A stretch of 64,000 nt of DNA from Amycolatopsis iheyensis (GTDB taxonomy: Bacteria; Actinomycetota; Actinomycetes; Mycobacteriales; Pseudonocardiaceae). Below are positions 54,738 to 63,783 of the stretch, piece by piece; within the stretch, counting starts at the first letter, position 1; every line of letters begins with the position of its first letter. The notes under the pieces were generated by a model that had not been told where the DNA came from, did no database searches, and saw nothing but the letters and a program-made list of their open reading frames with translations. The translations under genes and the position numbers were made by a program. The stretch is taken from positions 18,959 through 82,958 of the forward strand of contig NZ_JAMXQV010000038.1 of assembly GCF_024703995.1 (NCBI RefSeq), read 5' to 3'.

Positions 54738-55913
54738 TCAGGCTTCGGACTCCTCCGAAAGAGACCCGAAATCGAGGTTCACCCAGGGGCTCGCCGGGTC
54801 CTGAAGGAGCTGGTGGTGGACTCGCACGGCCGCCGGGTACCACTCACCGAACTCGTCTTCGTCGGAGTGCAGCACCCGGCCCATGACGTACCCCGCCGAC
54901 AGGTCGGCCCATGACTGGTGGTAGCGGCGGGCCAGCGAACCGGCCTCGAGCACCATCAGCTCGGCCGTCAGCGCGTCGCAGTAACCGGCGGCCAGCCCCC
55001 AGCGGGCGATGTTGACGGCCCGGCCGACGTCCCACGAAAGCGCCGTCGTCACGAACCCGTCGCCGTCGACCAGGCCGTCGGCACGCAGGCGCTGCTCGCA
55101 GCGCGACACCCGCCGGACGGTGTGCCGCAGCTCCTCGGCCTGGTCCTCGGCGTCGTTCTCCGCGCACCACCGGTCCACCAGCTCGGCCCAGGTCAGCGGG
55201 TCGAACTCGCCACCCGTCGGCCCGTACTCGGCGGCGAACCGCAGGCGCAGCATGAGCACGAGGTTGCCGGGGGTCAGCGCGTAGCCGTCGCCGATCAGGT
55301 CGGCGATCGTGGCGCGCCAGCCGGGCGGGTCCGGCACCCCCCACCAGTCCCGCAGGCCGCGCACTTCGGCGACGTAGTCGTGGTAGCGCGCGTCGAGGAC
55401 GTTCCACGGCGCCGCGTTGAGCACGGCCAGGTGCGCACCGCACGCGAGCGCGTGCGCGATCGGGCCTTCGAGGTGCCCGTACGGCGCGGTGATCAGCCGC
55501 TCGACCTGCTCCTCGAGCGGCGTGACGTCGTCGACGTGCGCGTCGAGCCACGGCTGCAGCGTCGCGCCCGGCAGCCGCCACTCGCCGCGGGTGCCGCGGT
55601 TGAACACGACCCGCTCGTGCCGCCCGACACCGTCGACCGCCCAGTCGAGCGCGCCGCTCATCACGACGATGTCCGGGCCGAGGTCGGGCAGCGCGCCGCG
55701 GGTGAAGACCTGGAGGAACTCGTCACCGCCCGTCTCGAAGTAGACGTTCGGGAAGGTCTCCGCGCGTTCGTCGAGGATGCTGTGCGCGTCCACCCGCCGG
55801 ATCGGGACGAACAGCTCCTCCCCGGCGAGCAGGCCGAGGTAGCGGTCGAGGTCGCTGTCGCGCCGGGCGGCGGCCAGCTGCGCCTCGACGTCGGCGGGCG
55901 GCGGCAGGATCAC
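54738..55913 (-). CDS. DUF1266 protein with SseB-like N-terminus
   Basis: A 391-residue soluble protein. The C-terminal ~190 residues (SWDVGRAVNIARWGLAAGYC, SLARRYHQSWADLSAGYVMGR) fit DUF1266. The N-terminal ~120 residues (GEELFVPIRR, FPNVYFETGG) resemble SseB-type domains. The function is unknown. It overlaps the quinone-oxidoreductase-like gene by GTGA. Both are inserted between recN and steA, which are neighbours in mycobacteria. Confidence 0.7.
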   Translation of the reverse strand: MILPPPADVEAQLAAARRDSDLDRYLGLLAGEELFVPIRRVDAHSILDERAETFPNVYFETGGDEFLQVFTRGALPDLGPDIVVMSGALDWAVDGVGRHERVVFNRGTRGEWRLPGATLQPWLDAHVDDVTPLEEQVERLITAPYGHLEGPIAHALACGAHLAVLNAAPWNVLDARYHDYVAEVRGLRDWWGVPDPPGWRATIADLIGDGYALTPGNLVLMLRLRFAAEYGPTGGEFDPLTWAELVDRWCAENDAEDQAEELRHTVRRVSRCEQRLRADGLVDGDGFVTTALSWDVGRAVNIARWGLAAGYCDALTAELMVLEAGSLARRYHQSWADLSAGYVMGRVLHSDEDEFGEWYPAAVRVHHQLLQDPASPWVNLDFGSLSEESEA

Positions 55914-56896
55914 GGGGCGGCTCCCTCCGCTCGGCCGGTCAGCACGACGAGCTTGCCCGCCGTCCGGTTGTGCTCCAAGTCGTCGTGCGCCTGCCGGATC
56001 TCCGTCATCGAGTACACCTTGGCCGGGCCGAGGCTCGCTTGCCCGGCGGCGATCCGGTCGAGGTGGCGCTGGAGGACTGAGGCGGGCAGGTCGTCCGCCT
56101 CACCACCATAAGCGGTGAGACGCACCCCGGCGGGAAGGTAGCCGATCGGATAGAAGTTCGAGATCGTCCATTGGTTGGACAGCATCCCGGCGAAGCAGAC
56201 CGTGCCGTGCACGCGAGTGGCGTTCAGGGTGTCGGGCAGGGTCGGCGTCCCGACGAGTTCGAGGGCGGCGTCGACACCCTCGGGCGCGATCTTCCGGACC
56301 TGCTTCGCGACTTCGCCGTCGTCGAGCAGGGGGTGGTCGACGCCGTGGTCCTTCAGCGTCGCGATGCGGTCCGGCTGCCGGGTGGTCGCGAAGACGGTCG
56401 CGCCGAGGTCCTTCGCCAGGGTGGCGGTGGCGAACCCGAGTGCGGACGTCCCACCGCGGATGAGCAGCGTCTGGCCTGCTTCGAGGTCGAGCCCGGTGGT
56501 GAGCGAGCCGTACGCGGTTTGGAGCGTCTCGGGGACCTGGCCGAGCACTTCCCACGGCAGCTCGGAGCGGAACGGGATGACCTGCTCCCGCGGCACGACG
56601 GTGTATTCGGCGTAGCCGCCGTCGAAGGTGCGGCCCATCCCACCCATCATGGTGGCGACCTGCTGCCCGGGCGCGAACCCGTCGCCGGCGTCGACGATCC
56701 CGACGGCTTCGATCCCGGGGACCCGCGGGAACGTGACGCCGTCGGCGAGGCCCAGCCGGGTGTGCAGCTCGGACCGGTTGAGCCCGAACGCCTTGACGGC
56801 GATCCGCACCCAGCCGGGTTTCACCTCGGGCAGCGGGAGATCCGTCAGCTCGAGGTTCTCGACGGGACCGGGTTCTCGGAGCACCACCGCGCGCAT
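55910..56896 (-). CDS. Zinc-independent alcohol dehydrogenase / quinone oxidoreductase family
   Basis: A 328-residue medium-chain dehydrogenase. GLNRSELHTRLG replaces the zinc ligands of the catalytic type, and LIRGGTSALGFATATLAKDLGA is the NADPH site, as in quinone oxidoreductases. I chose the ATG at 56896 because AAAGGA lies upstream. The substrate is unknown. It is translated together with the DUF1266 gene. Confidence 0.87.
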   Translation of the reverse strand: MRAVVLREPGPVENLELTDLPLPEVKPGWVRIAVKAFGLNRSELHTRLGLADGVTFPRVPGIEAVGIVDAGDGFAPGQQVATMMGGMGRTFDGGYAEYTVVPREQVIPFRSELPWEVLGQVPETLQTAYGSLTTGLDLEAGQTLLIRGGTSALGFATATLAKDLGATVFATTRQPDRIATLKDHGVDHPLLDDGEVAKQVRKIAPEGVDAALELVGTPTLPDTLNATRVHGTVCFAGMLSNQWTISNFYPIGYLPAGVRLTAYGGEADDLPASVLQRHLDRIAAGQASLGPAKVYSMTEIRQAHDDLEHNRTAGKLVVLTGRAEGAAP

Positions 56897-56957
56897 CGGG
56901 GTCCTTTCTTCGCAGGCGATCAGCCCGCACAACACCCTCAGGCGCGCGATGTATTTC

Positions 56958-58739
56958 CTACTTCTTCTTGGCGGCCCGCTTCCGCTTCGGCACGAACTCG
57001 GCCTTGTCCTTCTCCGCGGTGGCCAGCAGCTCCTCCGCGTGCGCCCGGCCGGTCTCGTTGTCCATCCCGGCGAGCATCCGGGCCAGCTCGCTCACCCGCT
57101 CGGTCTGCTTCAGGTTCTTCACGCCACTGCGCGTCACGCCGCCGCTGTGTCCCTTGTCCACCACCAGGTGCTGGTCCGCGAACGCGGCGACCTGCGGCAG
57201 GTGCGTCACCACCAGGACCTGGTGGGTGCGCGCCAGCCGCGCCAGCCGACGGCCGATCTCGACCGCCGCGCGGCCGCCCACGCCCGCGTCGACCTCGTCG
57301 AACACCAGTGTCTGCACCGTGTCCGCGTGCGCCAGCACCACCTCGATCGCCAGCATCACCCGCGACAGCTCACCACCCGAAGCGGCCTTGTGCACCGGCA
57401 GCGGCGGGGCGCCGTCGTGGGCGCGCAGCAGCAGCTCGACGTCGTCGACGCCCTCGGCTCCCGCGTGCACCGCGCGGCCGTCGATGGTCAGCGCGTGCGT
57501 GTCGCCGTGCTCAGCCGGGCGCTGCTCGACCGTCACCTCGATCGCCGCCTGCCCCATCGCCAGCCCGGACAGCTCACGCGTGATCTCCGCGGCCAGCTCG
57601 GCGGCGGCCTTCTCCCGCGCGGCCGACACCTCGGCGGCGTGCGCACCCAGCTGGATCGCCAGCTGGTCGCGCCGCATGCCCAGCTCGGCGAGCGCCTCCT
57701 CGGAGGTGTCCATCGACTCCAGCCGGCGCCGGGCGTCGTCGGCCCAGGCCAGCACGCCGTCGACGTCCGCCGCGTACTTGCGGGTCAGCCGCTTGAGGTC
57801 GCCTTGGCGCGACAGCACCTTCTCCAGCAGCGCCGGGTCGGCGTCGAGCGTCTCGACGTAGCTGCCGAGCTCCGCCCCGACGTCGGCCAGCAGCACCGAC
57901 GCCTCCTCCAGCCGCGGCGCCAGCTCCCGCAGCACGGAGTCTTCGGACGTCGTGAGCCGTCGCAGCGCCTCGGAGACCAGCCCGGCCGCGCCCGGCGCGT
58001 CCGGGTCACCGTCGGGCGAGCCCGACACCGCCACGTGCGCCTCGGTGGCGGCCGCGCGCAGCTCGTCGACCGCCGCGAGGCGCTTGATCTGCTCGGTGAG
58101 CTCGACGTCTTCGCCCGGCTCCGGCGCGACGGCGTCGATCTCGGTCAGCCCGTGCTTGAGCAGGTCAGCCTGCTGGGCCAGCTCCCGCGACCGCGTCGAC
58201 CGCTCGGTGAGCTCCGCGATCACCGCGAGCCACTCCGATCGGACCTCCTGGTACGCCCGCAGCGGCTTCGCGACGGCATCGCCGGCGAACCGGTCGATCA
58301 CCGCGCGCTGCTCGGCCGGGCGCAGCAGCCGCAGCTGGTCGTTCTGCCCGTGCACCGCGATCAGCTGCTCGGACAGCTCAGCGAGCACCCCGACCGGCAC
58401 GGACCGGCCACCAAGGTGGGCTCTCGACCGCCCGTCGACGGCGACCGCGCGCAGCGCGATCACGCTGCCGTCTTCGTCGACATCGGCGCCCGAGTCGGTG
58501 ACGATCCGTTCGGCGCCTTCGACGCCCGAAAAGGTGAACCGCCCTTCCACGAACGCCTTGAGCATCCCCGTCCGGACCTTGGACACCTCGGCCCGGCCCC
58601 CGGAGAGCAGGTGCAACCCGGTGACGACCATGGTCTTACCGGCACCCGTCTCACCGGTCACGACGGTGAAGCCCGCGTGCAGTTCCAGCAGGGCGTCCTC
58701 GATGACTCCGAGGCCCTGGATGCGCATCTCGGCCAGCAC
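56958..58739 (-). CDS. recN: DNA repair protein RecN
   Basis: A 593-residue SMC-like ATPase for double-strand break repair. MRIQGLGVIEDALLELHAGF and VTGETGAGKTMVV form the N-terminal Walker A lobe; a coiled-coil middle follows; the C-terminal lobe has KAASGGELSRVMLAIEVVLA (signature) and LVFDEVDAGVGG (Walker B). I chose the GTG at 58739 (VLAEMRIQ), which matches the family start; a GTG at 58769 would add ten residues. Position agrees with Rv1696. Confidence 0.94.
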   Translation of the reverse strand: MLAEMRIQGLGVIEDALLELHAGFTVVTGETGAGKTMVVTGLHLLSGGRAEVSKVRTGMLKAFVEGRFTFSGVEGAERIVTDSGADVDEDGSVIALRAVAVDGRSRAHLGGRSVPVGVLAELSEQLIAVHGQNDQLRLLRPAEQRAVIDRFAGDAVAKPLRAYQEVRSEWLAVIAELTERSTRSRELAQQADLLKHGLTEIDAVAPEPGEDVELTEQIKRLAAVDELRAAATEAHVAVSGSPDGDPDAPGAAGLVSEALRRLTTSEDSVLRELAPRLEEASVLLADVGAELGSYVETLDADPALLEKVLSRQGDLKRLTRKYAADVDGVLAWADDARRRLESMDTSEEALAELGMRRDQLAIQLGAHAAEVSAAREKAAAELAAEITRELSGLAMGQAAIEVTVEQRPAEHGDTHALTIDGRAVHAGAEGVDDVELLLRAHDGAPPLPVHKAASGGELSRVMLAIEVVLAHADTVQTLVFDEVDAGVGGRAAVEIGRRLARLARTHQVLVVTHLPQVAAFADQHLVVDKGHSGGVTRSGVKNLKQTERVSELARMLAGMDNETGRAHAEELLATAEKDKAEFVPKRKRAAKKK

Positions 58740-58829
58740 GCCGCCTACGGTAGCGGCCCCCACCGACACTCTGCGCGCGCGGGCACCCGGCGAGTCGCCG
58801 ATATGTTCGAACGGATCGCCGAGCGGCAG

Positions 58830-59756
58830 CTACTCACAAGGGCGAGCGTGGCGCTCGCGCCAGCTCTTCACCGGCAGCGAGAACTTCTGGACCAGGCGAT
58901 CGGTGAACGGGCCGTCCCACAGCCGGACCAGCCGCACCGGGGTCTTGCCGCACGTCACGCGCACGCGAGCCCCCGGCGGCAGGTCGATGAGCCGCCCGCC
59001 GTCGCAGGTCAGGACGGCGGACGAGCCGTCCGGGTCGATCCCGACGGTGATCACCGAGTTCCGCGAGACGACCAGCGGCCGCGCGAACATCGCGTGCGCG
59101 TTGCTCGGCACCACCAGCAGCGCCTGGACGTCCGGCCAGATGATCGGGCCGCCGGCCGAGAACGCGTACGCCGTCGAACCGGTCGGTGTGGCGCAGAGCA
59201 CACCGTCGCAGCCGAAGGCCGACACCGGCCGGCCGTCGACCTCGATCAGCGCGTCCAGCACCCGCTCGCGCGTGCTCTTCTCGACGCTGGCCTCGTTGAG
59301 CGCCCAGGTGCGGACGACTTCTTCACCGTCGTGGGTGACCGTGACGTCGATGGTCATCCGCTCTTCGACCTGGTAGTCGCCGTCGACGACGCGCTGCACG
59401 GTGTCGGCCAGCGCGTCCGAGTCGGCCTCGGCGAGGAAGCCGACGCGGCCGAGGTTCACCCCGAGCACCGGCACCCCGGCCGGGCGGGCCAGCTCGGCCG
59501 CGCGCAGCAGCGTGCCGTCACCGCCCAGGACGAAGACCAGCTCGACGCCTTCGGCGGGGTTGTCGTCCGGGTCCACGACGGTGCAGGTCGACCCGACACC
59601 GTGCCGGTCCGGGTTGATCAGCGCGCAGACGTCTTCCTCGATCACCCGGATCCGGATGCCGGCCTTGGCGAAGCGCGCCGAAACCTCGCGGGCGGCCTCG
59701 CCCGTCGCCTCGCGATCGGGGTGCACCATGAGGAGCACTTCACGTTCGGTGGTCAT
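58830..59756 (-). CDS. nadK: NAD kinase
   Basis: A 308-residue kinase that makes NADP+ from NAD+ using ATP or polyphosphate. FVLGGDGTLLRAAELARPAG is the GGDG motif, and ATPTGSTAYAFSAGGPII is the conserved NAD site. The ATG overlaps the tlyA stop (ATGA). It is the Rv1695 counterpart. The order tlyA, nadK, recN is kept in actinobacteria. Confidence 0.96.
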   Translation of the reverse strand: MTTEREVLLMVHPDREATGEAAREVSARFAKAGIRIRVIEEDVCALINPDRHGVGSTCTVVDPDDNPAEGVELVFVLGGDGTLLRAAELARPAGVPVLGVNLGRVGFLAEADSDALADTVQRVVDGDYQVEERMTIDVTVTHDGEEVVRTWALNEASVEKSTRERVLDALIEVDGRPVSAFGCDGVLCATPTGSTAYAFSAGGPIIWPDVQALLVVPSNAHAMFARPLVVSRNSVITVGIDPDGSSAVLTCDGGRLIDLPPGARVRVTCGKTPVRLVRLWDGPFTDRLVQKFSLPVKSWRERHARPCE

Positions 59757-60580
59757 GCGGGCCCTTCCTCGACGGCGGTTCGGACGAGCCGCTCGGCCTC
59801 AGACCTGTCTACCGCGTCCACAGTGGACTCGGCCACGTGTGTTCTGGTCAGCCAGACGAAGTACTCGACGTTCCCGGACGGCCCGGGCAGCGGGCTGGCC
59901 GTGACGCCGCGCAGCGCGAGCCCGAGCTTCGCGGCCTCGTCGATGACCGTGAGCACGGATTCGGCGCGCAGCTGCGGGTCGCGGACGACGCCGCCGCTGC
60001 CGAGCCGGTCCTTGCCCACCTCGAACTGCGGTTTCACCATCGGCACGAGGTCGGCGCCCTCGCGCGCGCAGGCGGCGAGCGCGGGCAGCACGAGCTTGAG
60101 CGAGATGAACGAGAGGTCCCCGACGACGACGTCGACCTGGCCGCCGAGGTCCTCGGGAGAGAGGTTGCGAACATTGGTGCGGTCCATGACGACTACACGT
60201 TCGTCGGTGCGGATCCGCCAGTCGAGCAGGCCACGGCCCACGTCGGCGGCGATCACGGTCGCGGCGCCGTGGCGCAGCAGGACGTCGGTGAAGCCGCCGG
60301 TGGACGCGCCGGCGTCGAGGCAGCGCTTGCCCTCGACGCTCAGTTCCGTGAACGCTTCGAGCGCGCCGAGCAGCTTGTGCGCGCCGCGCGAGGCCCAGCC
60401 GGGGTCGTCCTCGTCCTTGACGACGATGGGCGCGTCGGTCTCGACGCCGGTCGCGGGCTTGCTCGCGACCATGCCGCGCACGGTGACCTTGCCGCCGGTG
60501 ATGAGGGCCGAGGCCTGTTCGCGCGACCGGGCGAGGCCGCGCCGCACCAGTTCCGCGTCGAGGCGCGCCCGCTTGGGCAC
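59753..60580 (-). CDS. tlyA: 16S/23S rRNA (cytidine-2'-O)-methyltransferase TlyA
   Basis: A 275-residue enzyme with an N-terminal S4 domain (RLDAELVRRGLARSREQAS) and a Rossmann methyltransferase domain (LDAGASTGGFTDVLL for SAM binding, VVGDLSFISL, MVKPQFEVGK). It methylates C1409 of 16S and C1920 of 23S rRNA in mycobacteria and sensitises ribosomes to capreomycin. The GTG start follows the small gene by 5 bp. Confidence 0.94.
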   Translation of the reverse strand: MPKRARLDAELVRRGLARSREQASALITGGKVTVRGMVASKPATGVETDAPIVVKDEDDPGWASRGAHKLLGALEAFTELSVEGKRCLDAGASTGGFTDVLLRHGAATVIAADVGRGLLDWRIRTDERVVVMDRTNVRNLSPEDLGGQVDVVVGDLSFISLKLVLPALAACAREGADLVPMVKPQFEVGKDRLGSGGVVRDPQLRAESVLTVIDEAAKLGLALRGVTASPLPGPSGNVEYFVWLTRTHVAESTVDAVDRSEAERLVRTAVEEGPA

Positions 60581-60585
60581 CGCGG

Positions 60586-60783
60586 TCAGACCTTGTCGAT
60601 GCTGGAGAGGGCGACCGTCAGCTCGGTGTGCACGGCGTCGAACCGCTCGACGTGCTCGGCCAGCGGCAGCGAGTCCAGCTCGTCCAGGCCGGCGACGGCC
60701 TCGTCGATGCCGGCCCGCGGGTCGGTCTGCGGCGAGAACGAACCGGGCGGCGGGCCCGGGACGGGGTAGGGGTGATCCTGCAC
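60586..60783 (-). CDS. Small conserved protein between HAD phosphatase and tlyA
   Basis: A 65-residue protein starting at GTG 60783 with MQDHPYPVPGPPPGSF and ending in a helical part (GIDEAVAGLDELDSLPLAEHVERFDAVHTELT). A small gene sits at this place in mycobacteria too (Rv1693). The function is unknown. It lies 25 bp beyond hairpin element G copy 2 and just ahead of tlyA. Confidence 0.72.
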   Translation of the reverse strand: MQDHPYPVPGPPPGSFSPQTDPRAGIDEAVAGLDELDSLPLAEHVERFDAVHTELTVALSSIDKV

Positions 60784-60808
60784 GTCACAAACGGTATCAG
60801 GGGCAGTT

Positions 60809-60867
60809 GGGGGGTCCAGGGGGGCTCGCCCCCCGGCCGGGGTCTGGGGCTCGGCCCCAGAGGACAC
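60809..60867. repeat. 59-bp intergenic hairpin element G, copy 2
   Basis: It has the same layout and exact length as 42814-42872: GGGGGGTCC, a run GGGGGGCTCGCCCCCC, then CTGGGGCTCGGCCCCAG and GACAC. It starts 26 bp upstream of the small gene and ends 2 bp beyond the HAD phosphatase stop. The loops differ from copy 1 but each stem stays paired, a sign of selection for the fold. Confidence 0.75.
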
Positions 60868-60869
60868 AG

Positions 60870-61835
60870 TCAGGGCAGCTGGACCTTCGTGTCCTCGCCG
60901 AGTTCGGTGACGCCGGTCTCCCAGGCCACGTGGCAGAGGGCGCGCAGCAGGTCGAGGTCGTCGCCGTCACCCTTCGCCGTCAGGGTCTGGTTTTCGACGG
61001 TCACGGTCCAGCCCGGCCGCGGCCCGATCCTCAGGTCCTCGGCCGGCTCGGTGAGCGCCGTGAGGTCCTTCGCGAGGTAGGTGCCGCGCTCGGCCGGGAT
61101 GGCCTCGATCAGCTGCTTCGGCGTCGCGACACCGGAGAGGACGACCAGCGAGTCGACACCGGCGGCGACCGCGCCCGCGATGTCGGTGTCCAGCCGGTCG
61201 CCGACGACCAGTGGCCGGCTCGCGCCGGCGGACCGCGCGGCGGTTTCGAACAAGAGTGGTTGCGGCTTCCCGGCGACGAGCGGCTCGACGTCGGTGGCGG
61301 TGCGCAGCGCGGCGACCATCGAGCCGTTGCCAGGCAGCAGGCCGCGTTCGCTGGGCAGCGTCGCGTCGACGTTGCAGGCCACCCACAGCGCGCCCGCGCG
61401 GATGGCCAGGCAGGCCTCGGCGAGCGCGGCCCAGGTGTTGTCGGGCGAGTGCCCCTGAACGACCGCCTGGACGCTCTCGGCGTTCTCCCGCACCGGCTTC
61501 AGCCCGGCCCGGGCGACTTCGTCCGCGAGCGCCCGGGTGCCGACGACGAGGACTTCGGCGCCCGCCTCGAGCCGCTCGGCGAGCAGCTGCACGCCCGCCT
61601 GGGCGCTGGTGTGCACCTCATCGGTCTCGGCGGGCATGCCGAGGCCGGTGAGGTGCGCGACGACCTCGTCCGGCGCCTTGGACGCGTTGTTCGTGACGAA
61701 CCGCACCGGGGTGCCGTGCTCGCGCGCGGCCCGCACTGTCTCCGGGGCGCCCGGGATCACCCGGGAGCCGTGGTAGACGGTGCCGTCGAGGTCGAACAGG
61801 ACCGCGTCGTAGGCCGCGAGGAGCGCGTCACTCAT
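60870..61835 (-). CDS. HAD-IIA family phosphatase
   Basis: A 321-residue hydrolase. AVLFDLDGTVYHGSRVIPG holds the nucleophile Asp, FVTNNASKAPDEVVAHL is motif II, and VVGDRLDTDIAGAVAAGVDSLVVLSG is motif IV. The cap is of the IIA (NagD) type. It matches Rv1692, reported to act on glycerol 3-phosphate. Its ATG overlaps the stop of the TPR gene by 8 bases. Confidence 0.92.
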   Translation of the reverse strand: MSDALLAAYDAVLFDLDGTVYHGSRVIPGAPETVRAAREHGTPVRFVTNNASKAPDEVVAHLTGLGMPAETDEVHTSAQAGVQLLAERLEAGAEVLVVGTRALADEVARAGLKPVRENAESVQAVVQGHSPDNTWAALAEACLAIRAGALWVACNVDATLPSERGLLPGNGSMVAALRTATDVEPLVAGKPQPLLFETAARSAGASRPLVVGDRLDTDIAGAVAAGVDSLVVLSGVATPKQLIEAIPAERGTYLAKDLTALTEPAEDLRIGPRPGWTVTVENQTLTAKGDGDDLDLLRALCHVAWETGVTELGEDTKVQLP

Positions 61836-63696
61836 CGGTGGGCTTTTCGGCGTTGGCCAGCTCCGCGGCCCGTTCGGCGGCGTCGGTCTCGTCGTCGGCG
61901 TCGGCGTCGGCGGCGTTGAGGAACCACTGGACGGCCTCGTCCTGGCGCCCGGCGGCGACGAGGTTGTCGGCGTAGGCGTAGAAGAGGCGCGCGCTCCACG
62001 GATCGCGCTTGCCGGCCTTGAGGTCGTCGCCCTGCAGCGAGACGACGGCGGCGTCGAGCTGCCCGAGGTCCCGCCTCGCCCCGGCGGCGACGATCGCGAG
62101 CTCGACCTGCACGGCCTTGCTCAGCGACGTCTTGTCGGCCTCCTTGGCGAGGTCGAGGGCACGCTCGGGCCGGCCGAGCGCCCGCTCGGCGTCGGCGATG
62201 ATGGCGATGTGGTCGTCACTGCGGGTCATCCGCCGCACGGCCCGCAGTTCGGAGAGGGCTTCCGACCAGTTGCCGGCGTGGTAGGCGACGAGGCCGAGCG
62301 CCTCACGCACGATCGGCACCCGGGAGGCCTTCGCCTTGGCGTACTTGGCGTGCTCGAGCGCGGCCTCGGGATCGGAGTCGATGAGGCCACCGGCGGCGAC
62401 GAGGTGCTTCCCGACGGTCTCGGCCAGGCCCTTGGGCAGGGTCCGCAGCTCACGGCGGGCGTCCTCGTCGAGGTCGGAGAATTCGACGTCTTCGGGCAGC
62501 TCCGGAGCCTCGAGGAGTTCCTTGGCGAGGGCTTCGTCATCGAGCGGCCCCCCGACCCGCGGCTCACGCCGGGGCCGATCGTGCTTCGCGGGGCGGTTGT
62601 CGTCGCGACGCTGGTAGCTGCCGCGGTCGGAACTGCTGCGGTTGTCGTCGCGGCGCTGGTAGCCGCCACGGTCGGAACTGCCGCGGTCATCGCGCTTGAA
62701 GCCGCCGGTCTTGCCACCGCGGTCATCGTCACGGCGCTGGTAACCACCGCGGTCCTCGCGGCGGTCCGAACTGCCGCGATCGTCGCGCTTGAAGCCGCCG
62801 GTCTTGCCACCGCGGTCATCATCGCGACGCTGGTAACCACCGCGGTCGGAACCGCCGCGGTCATCGCGCTTGAAGCCGCCGGTGCGGCCGCCGCGATCGT
62901 CATCGCGACGCTGGTAACCACCGCGGTCGTCGTCGCGACGCTGATAGCCGCCACGGTCGGAACTGCCGCGGTCGTCGCGCTTGTACCCACCGGTCTTGCC
63001 GCCGCGGTCATCGTCGCGCCGCTGGTAACCACCGCGGTCGGAGCTGCCGCGGTTCTCGTCGCGGCGCTGGTAACTGCCGCGGTCGGAACCGCCGCGATTG
63101 TCGTCGCGGCGCTGATAGCTCCCGCGGTCGGAACCGCCGCGATTGTCGTCGCGGCGCTGGTAGCCGCCGCGCGAGTCTGAGCCTCCGCGGTCGTCGCGCT
63201 TGAAGCCGCCGGTGCGGCCGCCGCGGTCGTCGTCTCGGCGCTGGTAGCCGCCGCGTGAATCCGAGCTGCCGCTGCGGTCTTCCCAGCGTGGCTTGCGGTC
63301 TCCGTAAGAGGACTTGCCTTGGGGCCGGCCGCCGCGGTCGTCCTGACCTCGGCTCTCGTAGCGACCACCCGAACGGTTGCCGCCGCGGTCCTCGTACCGG
63401 CCGCCGCCCGGCCGGCCGCCTCCGCGGCGGTCGTCGCCCGAGGGGCGGCCGCTGTCACGGCTCTGACCTGCGTATCCTCCGCGCTGGTCGCGGTCACGGG
63501 GAGTGCCGCCGCCGCGGACTCCGCGGTCGTCGCGGCGAGGCCGGCCCTGGTAACCACCGTCACGGCCGCCACGGTCCTGCCGCGCACCGCGCCGGTCTCC
63601 CCGGGGTGCGTCCGACCGGCCCCGGGAGCCTTCGTCCCGAGGTGCCGACCGGCCGGACCCATCATCCGCTGAGTCTCGTCGACCGAACTCGGACAC
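61828..63696 (-). CDS. TPR protein with very long RGG-rich disordered N-terminus
   Basis: A 622-residue protein. Residues 1 to about 375 are Arg/Gly/Asp-rich low-complexity sequence built on repeats such as SDRGGYQRRDDDRGG and KTGGFKRDDRG, like eukaryotic RGG RNA-binding regions. The last ~245 residues are a helical TPR domain (ALEHAKYAKAKASRVPIVREAL, AIIADAERALGRPERALDLA). I chose the GTG at 63696 (VSEFGRRD) with AGGAGG just upstream. It is the Rv1691 counterpart, but with a very long tail. The position after the rRNA operon suits RNA binding, which is unproven. Confidence 0.87.
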   Translation of the reverse strand: MSEFGRRDSADDGSGRSAPRDEGSRGRSDAPRGDRRGARQDRGGRDGGYQGRPRRDDRGVRGGGTPRDRDQRGGYAGQSRDSGRPSGDDRRGGGRPGGGRYEDRGGNRSGGRYESRGQDDRGGRPQGKSSYGDRKPRWEDRSGSSDSRGGYQRRDDDRGGRTGGFKRDDRGGSDSRGGYQRRDDNRGGSDRGSYQRRDDNRGGSDRGSYQRRDENRGSSDRGGYQRRDDDRGGKTGGYKRDDRGSSDRGGYQRRDDDRGGYQRRDDDRGGRTGGFKRDDRGGSDRGGYQRRDDDRGGKTGGFKRDDRGSSDRREDRGGYQRRDDDRGGKTGGFKRDDRGSSDRGGYQRRDDNRSSSDRGSYQRRDDNRPAKHDRPRREPRVGGPLDDEALAKELLEAPELPEDVEFSDLDEDARRELRTLPKGLAETVGKHLVAAGGLIDSDPEAALEHAKYAKAKASRVPIVREALGLVAYHAGNWSEALSELRAVRRMTRSDDHIAIIADAERALGRPERALDLAKEADKTSLSKAVQVELAIVAAGARRDLGQLDAAVVSLQGDDLKAGKRDPWSARLFYAYADNLVAAGRQDEAVQWFLNAADADADDETDAAERAAELANAEKPTDE

Positions 63697-63736
63697 CTGG
63701 CCTCCTGCCGTGAAAAATCTTGTTCTGGACATACGC

Positions 63737-63783
63737 GTACGGCCCGCTAGGGCAGCCAACTGGCTATCCTAACGGGCCGTACG
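63737..63783 (-). terminator. rRNA operon terminator hairpin
   Basis: The arm GTACGGCCCG.TAGG (63737-63751) pairs with CCTAACGGGCCGTAC (63768-63782) around a ~16-base loop, behind the truncated 5S copy. A second copy of only the right arm lies at 63853-63867. Confidence 0.75.

Noticed and set aside
56628..61919. Very long plus-strand open frame (over 1700 codons) opposite recN, nadK, tlyA and the HAD gene
   Set aside because: It is antisense to five well-supported conserved genes, its protein is low-complexity Arg/Ser/Pro, and it has no family motif; high GC makes stops rare.
62580..63270. Minisatellite array resembling a CRISPR or phage-variable repeat
   Set aside because: The repeats keep one reading frame and encode the RGG-type tail of the TPR protein; periods vary.
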